From Rhodoluna sp. (GTDB lineage: Bacteria; Actinomycetota; Actinomycetes; Actinomycetales; Microbacteriaceae), in assembly GCA_030831605.1 (NCBI GenBank), contig JAURKU010000055.1, positions 1 through 39,042 on the forward strand: 39,042 bases of DNA, written 5' to 3'. The translations under genes and the position numbers were made by a program. Of the stretch, positions 1 through 7,603 are shown piece after piece. The number at the start of each line of letters is the position of its first letter. The stretch's first letter is position 1. The notes below the pieces were generated by a model. That model was not told where the DNA came from and searched no databases. It was given only the letters and a program-made list of their open reading frames with translations.

Positions 1-1
1 A

Positions 2-262
2 AACTACCTGCTGCATCTGGTAACCCATGGCTCTGAGTCAGAAATTGCCGGAGCTACCAAGGATCTTGAATCGCTGCACGCCGATTTACTTGAAGGGCGA
101 CTCTACTCGCTTAGCCCAACTGAAATTGCACCAAGTAACCCCGAGGTGGTTACTCCAATCTCCCAAGCCGCTAGCTTTACTAGCCCGGTAACCATAGTCA
201 CCGAGCAAATCGAGGTAATTGAATTGCCTGAAGCGGGCGAGCCTGATTCAGAGAAAAACTGA
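2..262 (+). CDS. 3' end of an unidentified protein (partial)
   Basis: An open frame enters from the left edge and ends at a TGA at 260-262, giving 86 visible residues. The visible tail begins NYLLHLVTHG and becomes rich in Ser, Pro, Thr, Val and Glu, as in a disordered C-terminus. I do not recognise the family. In mycobacteria a TetR-type regulator precedes the DUF3107 gene, so a regulator is possible by position, but nothing in the tail proves it. The reading frame is supported by the lack of stops and by ordinary codon use. The gene's start lies outside the window. Confidence 0.5.
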   Translation, partial: NYLLHLVTHGSESEIAGATKDLESLHADLLEGRLYSLSPTEIAPSNPEVVTPISQAASFTSPVTIVTEQIEVIELPEAGEPDSEKN

Positions 263-287
263 TTTCCGCTTAGCTGGCTACTTGTCG

Positions 288-293
288 TAATCT
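288..293 (+). promoter_or_regulatory. candidate -10 element for the DUF3107 transcript
   Basis: TAATCT lies 24 bases ahead of the DUF3107 start and fits the actinobacterial -10 consensus TANNNT. It would give a short leader that contains the purine-rich ribosome binding site. No clear -35 is visible. Confidence 0.35.
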
Positions 294-317
294 ATAGGTA
301 ACCAAGAAAGAAGCAAC

Positions 318-542
318 ATGGAAGTAAGAATCGGGCTACGCGACAGCGCCAGAGAACTGGCCTTCGAATCAAACCTTAGTTCAGCTGATTTAGAGAAAAG
401 TGTTCTGGAGACATTGAATTCAGATGCGACTTTGCTCAAATTGACTGACGATAAGGGCCGTGCTTTTATTGTTCCGGTTGCCGCTTTGGCCTTCGTTGAG
501 ATCGGTGCTGACCAAGCCCGAAGAGTTGGATTTATTGCCTAA
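318..542 (+). CDS. DUF3107 family protein
   Basis: A 74-residue protein beginning MEVRIGLRD and matching the small actinobacterial DUF3107 family, whose M. tuberculosis member is Rv3208A (TB9.4). Its function is not established. The hydrophobic/charged pattern suggests a small globular alpha/beta protein with no membrane segment. The ATG follows a purine-rich stretch (AGAAAGAAG) at good spacing. The stop codon overlaps the start of the next gene by one base, so the two are probably translated together. The neighbourhood, with a ferritin-like gene and a DEAD helicase next, matches the mycobacterial order and supports the identification. Confidence 0.88.
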   Translation: MEVRIGLRDSARELAFESNLSSADLEKSVLETLNSDATLLKLTDDKGRAFIVPVAALAFVEIGADQARRVGFIA

Positions 543-808
543 TGGAAATCATCTTCATCCTTGTTTACGGTGCGCTACTGGGTCTAATGGCTCCATACCT
601 GCTTTCCGGTAGAGAGCAATTTGGTGCACTAGTTGCCCCAGCCCTAGCTTTGGTTTATGGTTTTGTGGTCTGGACCATCCTGACCTGGGTCGGTCTTAGC
701 TATACCGATTACTGGATTTGGACTGTCACCATGCTCGGCATGCCAGTGATTATGATTCTTGGCGTTCGCTTTATTCGTGCCAAGAGAACTCGCGACGAGT
801 CAAAGTAA
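542..808 (+). CDS. small three-helix membrane protein, unknown function
   Basis: An 88-residue protein with three predicted membrane segments (about residues 2-20, 28-48 and 56-76) and a basic C-terminal tail (RAKRTRDESK). I do not recognise a named family. Small membrane proteins often accompany DUF3107 in Microbacteriaceae, but I cannot assign a job. Its ATG overlaps the DUF3107 stop by one base, indicating co-translation. The positive tail suggests a cytoplasmic C-terminus by the positive-inside rule. It ends two bases before the convergent ferritin-like gene, so transcription from both sides meets here. Confidence 0.75.
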   Translation: MEIIFILVYGALLGLMAPYLLSGREQFGALVAPALALVYGFVVWTILTWVGLSYTDYWIWTVTMLGMPVIMILGVRFIRAKRTRDESK

Positions 809-809
809 T

Positions 810-1586
810 CTAGGCGGCTAGCCCGAGCGCTTCCATTCGGCTGGAATGAGATCCAGTTAATTCTGAAATCAACGGTTCAATTTTTGAGTATGCCGCTAGG
901 TTCACCTGATTCTCTTCGGCAACAGTTAGCTTTTTAGTTTTTGGTACGTTAGCTAATTTGCGGTTATCGAAGGCGGCCCTAAGTTCCAGCAAGACATCAC
1001 CCATCAGCCTTCTACCCCACAGCGCTAGCCTGGATGCCAAGACCTGATCTGATTCAATTGCTTCGGTTAGCACTCGCTTAGCGAATTTTTCAAAAGCTTT
1101 ATCGCGAAGAGCCTTTTCAACTTCCTGCTGCAGTTCATCATTTAGCCCAGCCGCTAGCCGGTAGTAAAAATCATCAAGCAGTCCAGAGGTTAGATAAACC
1201 TTGATGACAATTTCATACCAGTCCAATCCGGTGGTGTTGGAATGAAACATAGCAATTCGCTCGCGGAACGGGTTCATCTGCTCCGCAGGATCAGCACCGA
1301 GCTCAACTAATTTTTTCGATAGTTGACGATACTTATCAAAACTTCTTGCGGCAGCTTCACCAAGTTCAGCTTTATATGAGGTGTTTGGAGAATATTTCAA
1401 CGCTGCAGTGAGGATTTCAAAGTTTGCTAATTGAATATATGCAAGTTGCCCGAGAAAGGCTTTCGGCTCTGGCGTATATGGTTTTAGGTTGATTGCCTTG
1501 GTATTTCGTGCAGTTTTTTCTTCAGCGCGTGCAGCAACCGAAAGTTGCCTGGCAACCTTGCGAAAACGTTTCAGCCATTCGAACAC
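810..1586 (-). CDS. ferritin-like fold protein (MiaE_2-like, Rv3210c type)
   Basis: A 258-residue, mostly helical protein resembling the actinobacterial ferritin-like family that sits beside DUF3107 and the DEAD helicase in mycobacteria. The family is annotated as related to tRNA hydroxylase MiaE, a diiron four-helix bundle, but its real substrate is unknown. Helical segments rich in Glu, His and Tyr (for example around FEILTAALKY and DWYEIVIKVYL) are consistent with the fold; I cannot assign metal ligands without an alignment. The start is GTG. A TAAGAT hexamer ends exactly six bases before it, suggesting a leaderless mRNA. The gene is convergent with the small membrane protein and divergent from the helicase. 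Confidence 0.75.
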   Translation of the reverse strand: MFEWLKRFRKVARQLSVAARAEEKTARNTKAINLKPYTPEPKAFLGQLAYIQLANFEILTAALKYSPNTSYKAELGEAAARSFDKYRQLSKKLVELGADPAEQMNPFRERIAMFHSNTTGLDWYEIVIKVYLTSGLLDDFYYRLAAGLNDELQQEVEKALRDKAFEKFAKRVLTEAIESDQVLASRLALWGRRLMGDVLLELRAAFDNRKLANVPKTKKLTVAEENQVNLAAYSKIEPLISELTGSHSSRMEALGLAA

Positions 1587-1592
1587 CGAACA

Positions 1593-1598
1593 ATCTTA
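1593..1598 (-). promoter_or_regulatory. -10 element for a leaderless ferritin-like transcript
   Basis: TAAGAT on the minus strand is separated from the GTG start at 1586 by six bases, placing the predicted transcription start at the first base of the codon. Confidence 0.45.
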
Positions 1599-1640
1599 AC
1601 CCCCCTAGACTTACCCTAAGAAGAAGAGTTAGAGAAATCC

Positions 1641-2951
1641 TTGAATTTTAGTGATTTAGGTGTTGCTGAGGACATTTGTGAAGCACTCGCCAAAAAGGGC
1701 ATAACCAGCCCATTTCCAATCCAGGAGCAGGCAATACCTGTTGCTATGACTGGTCAAGACCTCATCGGTCAGGCAAAAACCGGGACCGGAAAGACCCTAG
1801 GCTTCGGCCTTCCTATTCTGCAAAAACTCGGCTTTGAACCTGGACTTGGCGCTAAGGCTCTAGTGGTAGTTCCGACCCGTGAACTAGCAATTCAAGTCGC
1901 TGAAGATCTAACTTTGGCTGCAAGTAATCGCCCAGTCCAAATTGCCGTTATTTACGGTGGTAAAGCATATGAAGGACAGCTTGCCCAGCTTGAGGCTGGA
2001 GCCCAACTTATTGTTGGAACGCCAGGTCGGCTAATCGATCTGCATAATCAAAGAAAATTGGATTTGAGCAAAATTCAAGTCATGGTTTTGGACGAGGCAG
2101 ACAAAATGCTTGACCTTGGGTTCTTACCCGATGTTGAAAAGCTCTTCTCTTATACCCCTGCTCAACGGCAGACCATGCTGTTCTCGGCCACCATGCCAGG
2201 CGAAATAGTAACTCTTGCCAGAAAATACCAAAACAAGCCGGTTCACATCAGAGTGAATGACCCAGATGAGGGTCACACTAAAGCGGATATCAAGCAGTTC
2301 ATTTATCGAGCCCACGCTTTGGATAAGGATGAAGTGGTTGCCAGAATCCTGCAAGCCGAAGGTCGCGGTAAAACAGTAATCTTCACAAAAACCAAGAGAC
2401 AAGCAGGCAATCTTGCTGAGGAACTAATTCAACGCGGTTTTCCAGCGACCGCACTGCACGGGGATATGTCCCAGGAAGCTAGAGAGCGCTCGTTGAATAA
2501 TTTCCGATCAGGTAAAAAAGAAATCCTGGTTGCTACCGAAGTTGCCGCTAGAGGAATTGACGTAGACGATGTCAGCCATGTAATCAACTACACCGTTCCA
2601 GAAGATGACAAAGCCTATCTACATAGAATTGGCCGAACCGGGCGAGCTGGGAGGACTGGAATTGCAATTACTTTCGTCGATTGGGATGATCTAACCCGCT
2701 GGGGACACATCAATCAGGCATTAGAGCTGAATGTCCCAGAACCAATTGAAACCTACTCCTCCTCGGATCACCTCTTCACCGATTTGAGTATTCCAGTTGG
2801 CACTAAGGGCAGACTCAATAAAGCCCCTGTAGTCAAAACAGAAAAACCGAAGCCAGCTAGAACTAAACCTTCGAACGGTAAAGCTGAAGCTTCGAAACCT
2901 AGAAAACCAAGACAGCGAATTAGAAACTACAAGAACAATCAAAGCGAATGA
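1641..2951 (+). CDS. DEAD-box ATP-dependent RNA helicase (RhlE/DeaD type)
   Basis: A 436-residue superfamily 2 RNA helicase that unwinds RNA duplexes, probably in ribosome assembly, RNA turnover or cold adaptation. The motifs appear in order: Q motif (PFPIQEQ, about 24-30), Walker A AKTGTGKT (45-52), PTRELA (78-83), TPGR (127-130), DEAD (151-154), SAT (182-184), then the second RecA domain with ATEVAARGIDV and HRIGRTGRAG. A Lys/Arg/Pro-rich tail after about residue 395 is probably an RNA-binding extension. The chosen start is TTG, giving MNFSDLG directly ahead of the Q motif, with a purine-rich AGAAGAAGAG upstream. The stop overlaps the convergent PHP gene by 13 bases. The position matches mycobacterial rhlE (Rv3211). 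Confidence 0.93.
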   Translation: MNFSDLGVAEDICEALAKKGITSPFPIQEQAIPVAMTGQDLIGQAKTGTGKTLGFGLPILQKLGFEPGLGAKALVVVPTRELAIQVAEDLTLAASNRPVQIAVIYGGKAYEGQLAQLEAGAQLIVGTPGRLIDLHNQRKLDLSKIQVMVLDEADKMLDLGFLPDVEKLFSYTPAQRQTMLFSATMPGEIVTLARKYQNKPVHIRVNDPDEGHTKADIKQFIYRAHALDKDEVVARILQAEGRGKTVIFTKTKRQAGNLAEELIQRGFPATALHGDMSQEARERSLNNFRSGKKEILVATEVAARGIDVDDVSHVINYTVPEDDKAYLHRIGRTGRAGRTGIAITFVDWDDLTRWGHINQALELNVPEPIETYSSSDHLFTDLSIPVGTKGRLNKAPVVKTEKPKPARTKPSNGKAEASKPRKPRQRIRNYKNNQSE

Positions 2952-3838
2952 TTCAGCAGCGCTTTGCTGCCAGTTCCAAGTTCAAGAATCCTTTTTAGCT
3001 GCGATAGTTCAGTAGTTCTTAGTCCAAGTGGGTTATTTGGCTTAGCCTTCACGCCGTGATAGTCGCTAGAGCCTGTGGTAACTAGGTTGAACTCTTTGGC
3101 AAATCCATCAAAGATAACTTTACGCTCAGCGGAAACTTCAAGATGGTCGGTCTCTAAACCTAAAAGTCCCGCGTCGACCAAGGCGATGAAATGCTCTCGC
3201 TTGAAAAAAGATGGCATGTCCTCGTCATCATTATCGTTTCTGGCAAGTGGATGGGCAACTACTGGAACTCCCCCGGCAGCCCTAACAATTTTGATGACAT
3301 CTCTTACTTCCGGTGCAATTATGCGCACGTAGTAGTCGGTATTTTTATCTAAAATTCCACTAGCCCAAACATCTGCCACAGTTTTGTATTCCCCAAGGTA
3401 TTGAAGTGCTCTGGCTATATCTGGGCGGCCAAGTGTTGAACCTTCTTGGGCCAATTCCAAGACCAATTCAAGGCTTAGGTTTTTATGAAATCCCCTCAAA
3501 TTTTCAACATAAACTCGCATGCGCTCTTCTCGGGCAGCTCGATTAGCCAAGAGTAGGGCAGCTAGATCGGCGTTGTCAGGGTCAGGCAAGTAAGCCAGCA
3601 GATGCACCCCAAAGCCAGGTTCTGTCCCAAATTTAGCTTTAGTGGTTATTTCTACCCCTGGGATAAAACTCAGCCCGTGCTTATTTGCCAGCGCCGAAGC
3701 CAAATCCCAGCCGTCGGTTCGGTCGTGATCGGTTAAGGCAAAAACATCAATTCCAGCCTCAGCGATTTTCTCAACCAAATCCTCGAGGCTGTCATCGCCG
3801 TCTGAGAGTTCGGAATGGATGTGTAAATCGATTTTCAT
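2939..3838 (-). CDS. PHP-domain metal-dependent phosphoesterase (TrpH/RNase AM-like)
   Basis: A 299-residue PHP-family hydrolase. The metal-binding signature DLHIHSELSDG is at the N-terminus (His6, His8), TDHD follows at 36-39, and later VVAHPLA and SSDYHG supply further ligands. Relatives act as 3',5'-nucleoside bisphosphate phosphatases or 5'-3' exoribonucleases on short RNAs (E. coli YciV/RNase AM); which applies here cannot be read from sequence. The ATG is preceded by a strong GGAGG site. The gene is divergent from the aminopeptidase P gene, with only 56 bases between them, so both promoters lie in that gap. A role in RNA 5'-end turnover beside an RNA helicase is inference. Confidence 0.87.
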   Translation of the reverse strand: MKIDLHIHSELSDGDDSLEDLVEKIAEAGIDVFALTDHDRTDGWDLASALANKHGLSFIPGVEITTKAKFGTEPGFGVHLLAYLPDPDNADLAALLLANRAAREERMRVYVENLRGFHKNLSLELVLELAQEGSTLGRPDIARALQYLGEYKTVADVWASGILDKNTDYYVRIIAPEVRDVIKIVRAAGGVPVVAHPLARNDNDDEDMPSFFKREHFIALVDAGLLGLETDHLEVSAERKVIFDGFAKEFNLVTTGSSDYHGVKAKPNNPLGLRTTELSQLKRILELGTGSKALLNHSL

Positions 3839-3894
3839 TTAGCCTCCGCGCTATAAAGAAGAGCCTATTACCGAATAAATGGCAGAATAAACAC

Positions 3895-5307
3895 ATGAGC
3901 AATGACGCATCGAAAAAACTTGCGGCTAGAAACGCAGCTAGATCGCACCGCCCAAACGGCGAGAAATTCATCAAATACATCGGAAGTAATTGGGCTGAAG
4001 ATAAATCCCCTCTTCCCAAGAAAGACAAAGTTGCTCCATACGCAGCTAAACGTCGCCTGGCGGTGGCCAAGGAATTTGCCGGCAAGGTAATCGTTATTGC
4101 AGCTGGCGGCGAGAAGGTCAGATCAAACGACGATTTCTATCGGTTTAGGCCGCATTCAGCGTTTGCACACCTAACTGGTTGGGGAAGCCGAACGGTCCCA
4201 GAATCAGTTTTGGTAATCGATGCAAGAGGCAAAAGCGCTAGAAGCACTCTTTACTTTCGCGAAACTGCAGGTAAAAACACTGACGAGTTTTTTGCAAATT
4301 CGGACATTGGTGAATTCTGGGTTGGTTCAAGACCAGGCTTAAGGCAGGTTCAGGCACTACTTGGAATTACAACAAATTCACTGAAAAACCTAGAGAGCGA
4401 TCTAAAGGTTATTGATAAACGACTTATTCTCGATTTAGAGAAAAGCACCAAACTAGTCGAGTTTGTTTCGGAATTAAGACTTATAAAAGATGACTACGAA
4501 ATCGCCGAAATGAAAAAAGCGGTTGCAGCATCAATTAAGGGTTTTGAAACTATCGTAAAGAGTTTGAAAAAAGCAACAAAGCATCCTCGGGGCGAGCGAT
4601 TAATCGAGGGAGCTTTCTATACTCAGGCAAGAGCTGAGGGCTATGACCTCGGTTATGGAACCATTGCAGCTGCCGGTGCGCATGCTTGTACTCTGCACTG
4701 GGTAATCAATGACGGGCCAGTGGTTCCGGGTGAACTACTGTTGGTGGACGCTGGCGTTGAAGTTGAATCGCTCTACACGGCCGATGTCACCAGAACTATT
4801 CCGATCAATGGCAAGTTCAACAAAGTGCAAAAAGAGATCTACCTTGCTGTTCTTGAAGCGGCCGATGCTGTCTTTGCCATGGCCAAGCCTGGGGTAACTT
4901 ACGGCGAAATGCACAAAACTGCGATGCAGGTGATTGCTAGAAAGACAGCCGAGTGGGGCTTCTACAAAGGTGGTTACGAAGAGTCACTAAAGCCTGAAAA
5001 TCAATGGCACCGTCGTTGGATGATCCACGGTACCGGACATCACCTCGGACTGGATGTTCACGACTGCGCTCAGGCAAGGCGTGAAATGTATCATGACCAC
5101 AAACTAGAAGAAGGCATGATCTTCACCATCGAACCGGGACTCTACTTCCACAAAGATGATCTGATGGTGCCGAAGCAATTCCGCGGTATCGGGGTAAGAA
5201 TCGAAGATGATGTTTTGGTAACTAAAACCGGTGTGGTGAATCTAACCGCCAAGTTACCGCGTAAGCCTAAAGAAATCGAAGCTTGGATGAAAAAACTGAG
5301 AAGCTAG
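3895..5307 (+). CDS. pepP: Xaa-Pro aminopeptidase (aminopeptidase P, M24B)
   Basis: A 470-residue dinuclear metallopeptidase that removes the N-terminal residue ahead of proline. The N-terminal half is the AMP_N domain and the C-terminal half the pita-bread domain. Metal ligands by family pattern are Asp285 and Asp297 (VDAGVEVES, TADVTRT), His382 (HGTGHHLGLD), Glu413 (TIEPGLY) and Glu437 (VRIEDD). I chose the ATG at 3895 rather than a longer open frame, because the extra upstream residues overlap the divergent PHP gene and are low-complexity basic sequence. The N-terminal 45 residues form a charged extension before the AMP_N domain. The stop shares the palindrome CTAG with the stop of the convergent downstream gene. 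Confidence 0.93.
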   Translation: MSNDASKKLAARNAARSHRPNGEKFIKYIGSNWAEDKSPLPKKDKVAPYAAKRRLAVAKEFAGKVIVIAAGGEKVRSNDDFYRFRPHSAFAHLTGWGSRTVPESVLVIDARGKSARSTLYFRETAGKNTDEFFANSDIGEFWVGSRPGLRQVQALLGITTNSLKNLESDLKVIDKRLILDLEKSTKLVEFVSELRLIKDDYEIAEMKKAVAASIKGFETIVKSLKKATKHPRGERLIEGAFYTQARAEGYDLGYGTIAAAGAHACTLHWVINDGPVVPGELLLVDAGVEVESLYTADVTRTIPINGKFNKVQKEIYLAVLEAADAVFAMAKPGVTYGEMHKTAMQVIARKTAEWGFYKGGYEESLKPENQWHRRWMIHGTGHHLGLDVHDCAQARREMYHDHKLEEGMIFTIEPGLYFHKDDLMVPKQFRGIGVRIEDDVLVTKTGVVNLTAKLPRKPKEIEAWMKKLRS

Positions 5308-5801
5308 TTTGCTTCTTGACCACCCTTGTTGTAAGCCAACTGAGCATCACTTGATAATTCAGCTGGAACTATAACTTCGTATTTGGCTGCCACCACTAAT
5401 GAGCCGCTAGAGAAACTGCGCTTGGATTTCAGCAAACTAAATCTGACTACCTGCATCAGCATGCCGAATCCTGCGCCAATCAATATCGCCGAACCCAAGT
5501 TGAATTGGGTTGTTGCTTGATCTGCACTGGTGCCAAAAAGCAGAAAAAAGATAAGTCCAATCCAAGAGCCTGTAATAGCTCCGTTGAGGGCAACCCTGCC
5601 GTAGTTTATTTTGCCCCTAACCCGTTCAACGGTGGAAAGGTTAGAACCAACAATCGAAATGGCATTAGCCGGAAAGTCCCCTTTGATGATTCGCTCAACA
5701 TAGGCAACCGCGTCAGCGTAATTAGTGAAATCTGCTATGGCTGTCCCGTTAGGTAAAGCATTAGCTACGCCACTGGGTCGAAGGGGATTTCTTTTTGCCA
5801 T
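5304..5801 (-). CDS. general stress protein 17M-like membrane protein
   Basis: A 165-residue protein with an N-terminal domain like the general stress protein 17M / YflT family (ADFTNYADAVAYVERI, then a GSNLSTVERV segment) followed by two membrane helices (about residues 75-92 and 101-121) with glycine-rich packing. The family is stress-induced in Bacillus, but its biochemical function is unknown. The ATG at 5801 is the natural start. The gene converges on pepP and their stop codons share the four bases CTAG. Upstream it diverges from the MgtE_N/CBS gene. The C-terminal 30 residues appear soluble. Confidence 0.78.
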   Translation of the reverse strand: MAKRNPLRPSGVANALPNGTAIADFTNYADAVAYVERIIKGDFPANAISIVGSNLSTVERVRGKINYGRVALNGAITGSWIGLIFFLLFGTSADQATTQFNLGSAILIGAGFGMLMQVVRFSLLKSKRSFSSGSLVVAAKYEVIVPAELSSDAQLAYNKGGQEAN

Positions 5802-5834
5802 GGAACTAGTCTGCCAGAGTTAGCCAGCCTCGTC

Positions 5835-5840
5835 TAAGGT
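5835..5840 (+). promoter_or_regulatory. -10 element for a leaderless MgtE_N/CBS transcript
   Basis: TAAGGT ends six bases before the GTG start at 5847, and no Shine-Dalgarno sequence is visible between them. Confidence 0.45.
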
Positions 5841-5846
5841 TAACCT

Positions 5847-7091
5847 GTGAGTGCAACTAGAGTTTTCATCGCCCGGCTTGCCGGTTGTGGTGTATTTGAT
5901 CCAGTTGGTGACCGTGTAGGCAAGGTCATCGACGTTCTAGTGGCCTACCAATCACATGGTGCACCACGAACTACAGGAATGCTGGTTGAGATTACTGGCC
6001 GGCGCAGGGTATTTGTCCCGATCGCTAGGGTTACCTCAATCGCCCCGGGTCAAGTAATTACCAACGGTTTAGTTGACCTCAGGCGATTCACCCAGCGAGG
6101 ACAAGAAGTTCGGGTAATTGCCGAACTACTCGGTCGCAAGGTAATTATGCGCGACGGGTCGGGCAATGCCACTATTGAAGATTTAGCAATTGAGCGAAAT
6201 GACAAGAAAGATTGGATCGTAAGCGAGCTGTTCCTTCGCAGGCCAAAGACATCCGCTGCCCTGTTTAGCCGAGGCCAAACGCTTTTCGCCGATTGGTCTC
6301 AAGTCAGCGAAGAGAATGAATCAGAAGAATCGCAATCAGCCGAGCAGTTGATTGCCACATTCTCCGAGATGCTCCCAGCCGACTTGGCCAGCGCTTTACT
6401 TGATTTGCCGGATGAGCGCATGCTTGAGGTTGCCGAAGAGCTAGATGATGAGCGCCTTGCCGATGTTCTTGAGGAATTACCTGAAGAAGAACAAATTGAG
6501 ATTGTTCAGGATTTGGATGACCAGAGAGCCGCTGAAGTTTTAGATTTGATGCAACCGGATGACGCTGCTGACTTGATGCAGAACCTCCCAGAAGAACGTG
6601 CCGAGGCAATTCTGGAACTGATGGATGAGGAAGAAGCTGAAGATCTTCGTCGCCTGATGCAATTCGATGAACTTACCGCTGGTGGTTTGATGACAACTGA
6701 ACCAGTTATTTGCTCAGCCGATGCTACCGTTGCCGAGGCTATGGCCTTGGTTCGTCGCAAGGAAGTAGCGCCGGCTCTTGCTGCATCGGTATTTGTCACG
6801 CTGCCTCCTCACGAAACCCCAACCGGTAAATACCTCGGTATGGTTCATTTCCAAAGGTTGCTTCGTTATCCTCCGCATGAGAGACTAGGAACGATTCTGG
6901 ATACTGATGTTGAACCAGTAGGACCAGAAACCCACATTTCCAAAATCCACCGGACATTAGCTAACTACAACCTTGTAGCACTACCGGTTATCGATCGTGA
7001 AAATCACCTGATTGGTGTTGTAACCGTTGACGATGTTTTGGATCACTTACTACCAGATGACTGGAGAACTGAAGATGAAGGAGGTATCTGA
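5847..7091 (+). CDS. soluble PRC-barrel / MgtE N-domain / CBS protein
   Basis: A 414-residue protein with three regions. The N-terminal 100 or so residues resemble a PRC-barrel (FDPVGDRVGKVIDV). Residues about 165-285 are a highly acidic superhelical MgtE_N domain with repeated LPEE/LDDE helices. Residues about 285-410 are a CBS pair (GGLMTTEPVI, then VALPVIDRENHLIGVVTVDD). In the Mg2+ channel MgtE, the N and CBS domains sense Mg2+ and gate the pore. Here the pore domain is absent, so the protein is a sensor or regulator rather than a channel. It overlaps the DUF1003 membrane protein by one base, suggesting the two act together. The start is GTG with an apparent leaderless promoter. Confidence 0.85.
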   Translation: MSATRVFIARLAGCGVFDPVGDRVGKVIDVLVAYQSHGAPRTTGMLVEITGRRRVFVPIARVTSIAPGQVITNGLVDLRRFTQRGQEVRVIAELLGRKVIMRDGSGNATIEDLAIERNDKKDWIVSELFLRRPKTSAALFSRGQTLFADWSQVSEENESEESQSAEQLIATFSEMLPADLASALLDLPDERMLEVAEELDDERLADVLEELPEEEQIEIVQDLDDQRAAEVLDLMQPDDAADLMQNLPEERAEAILELMDEEEAEDLRRLMQFDELTAGGLMTTEPVICSADATVAEAMALVRRKEVAPALAASVFVTLPPHETPTGKYLGMVHFQRLLRYPPHERLGTILDTDVEPVGPETHISKIHRTLANYNLVALPVIDRENHLIGVVTVDDVLDHLLPDDWRTEDEGGI

Positions 7092-7600
7092 TGGCCAAGA
7101 AGCGTCAGGCACTAGATACCCCTATGCTCAGGGGGCGTAATCTCCTAGTTCCAAGAATTGACCGCGAGCGTTTTGGTAGAGCCTCCGAAGCATTTGCCAG
7201 AGCCCTAGGTACCGGTGGTTTTCTTATTGGGCTTACCTTTTTCTGCATCATTTGGCTAGTTTGGAACACACTTCTTCCTACCGATCTAGCCTTTGACCCA
7301 AGGGCAACCAACTTCACTTTGCTTACCCTGCTTTTATCGCTGCAGGCATCCTATGCGGCACCGCTAATCCTGTTAGCCCAAAACCGCCAGGATGACCGTG
7401 ATCGCGTGAAAACCGAGCAGGACCGTCAGCGCGCTGAGCGTAACCTTGCCGATACCGAGTATCTTGCTCGTGAGGTAGCGGCACTTCGCTTGGCTATGGA
7501 GGAAGTTGCTACTAAGGAGTTTGTCCGCGACGAAATTCGTGAACTTCTTGAAGAGCTATTGCTAGAGATGAAAAAGCAAAACAAAGCCGACGAAAAATAG
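7091..7600 (+). CDS. DUF1003 membrane protein
   Basis: A 169-residue protein of the DUF1003 family. Two membrane helices are evident: about residues 42-60 (FLIGLTFFCIIWLVW) and about 73-95. The following motif NRQDDRDRV is typical of the family. A long C-terminal, heavily charged amphipathic segment (about 98-169) should form a coiled coil in the cytoplasm. Its function is unknown. A strong AGGAGG lies eight bases ahead of the ATG, and the start overlaps the upstream stop by one base. The MgtE_N/CBS, DUF1003, mrp order is common in actinobacteria, which suggests a conserved complex in which DUF1003 anchors the soluble MgtE_N partner (inference). Confidence 0.88.
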   Translation: MAKKRQALDTPMLRGRNLLVPRIDRERFGRASEAFARALGTGGFLIGLTFFCIIWLVWNTLLPTDLAFDPRATNFTLLTLLLSLQASYAAPLILLAQNRQDDRDRVKTEQDRQRAERNLADTEYLAREVAALRLAMEEVATKEFVRDEIRELLEELLLEMKKQNKADEK

Positions 7601-7603
7601 GCG

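Noticed and set aside
2955-2972. CAGCA...TGCTG hairpin near the end of the DEAD helicase gene
   Set aside because: It is short, within the PHP coding region and lacks a T tract; likely coding coincidence.
3685-3894. A 70-codon N-terminal extension of the aminopeptidase P frame
   Set aside because: It is antisense to the well-supported start of the PHP gene, its sequence is low-complexity and basic, and the family-like N-terminus begins at ATG 3895.
6304-6609. Open frame antisense to the MgtE_N domain
   Set aside because: It is a shadow of the repetitive acidic coding sequence on the other strand; composition is skewed and there is no ribosome site.
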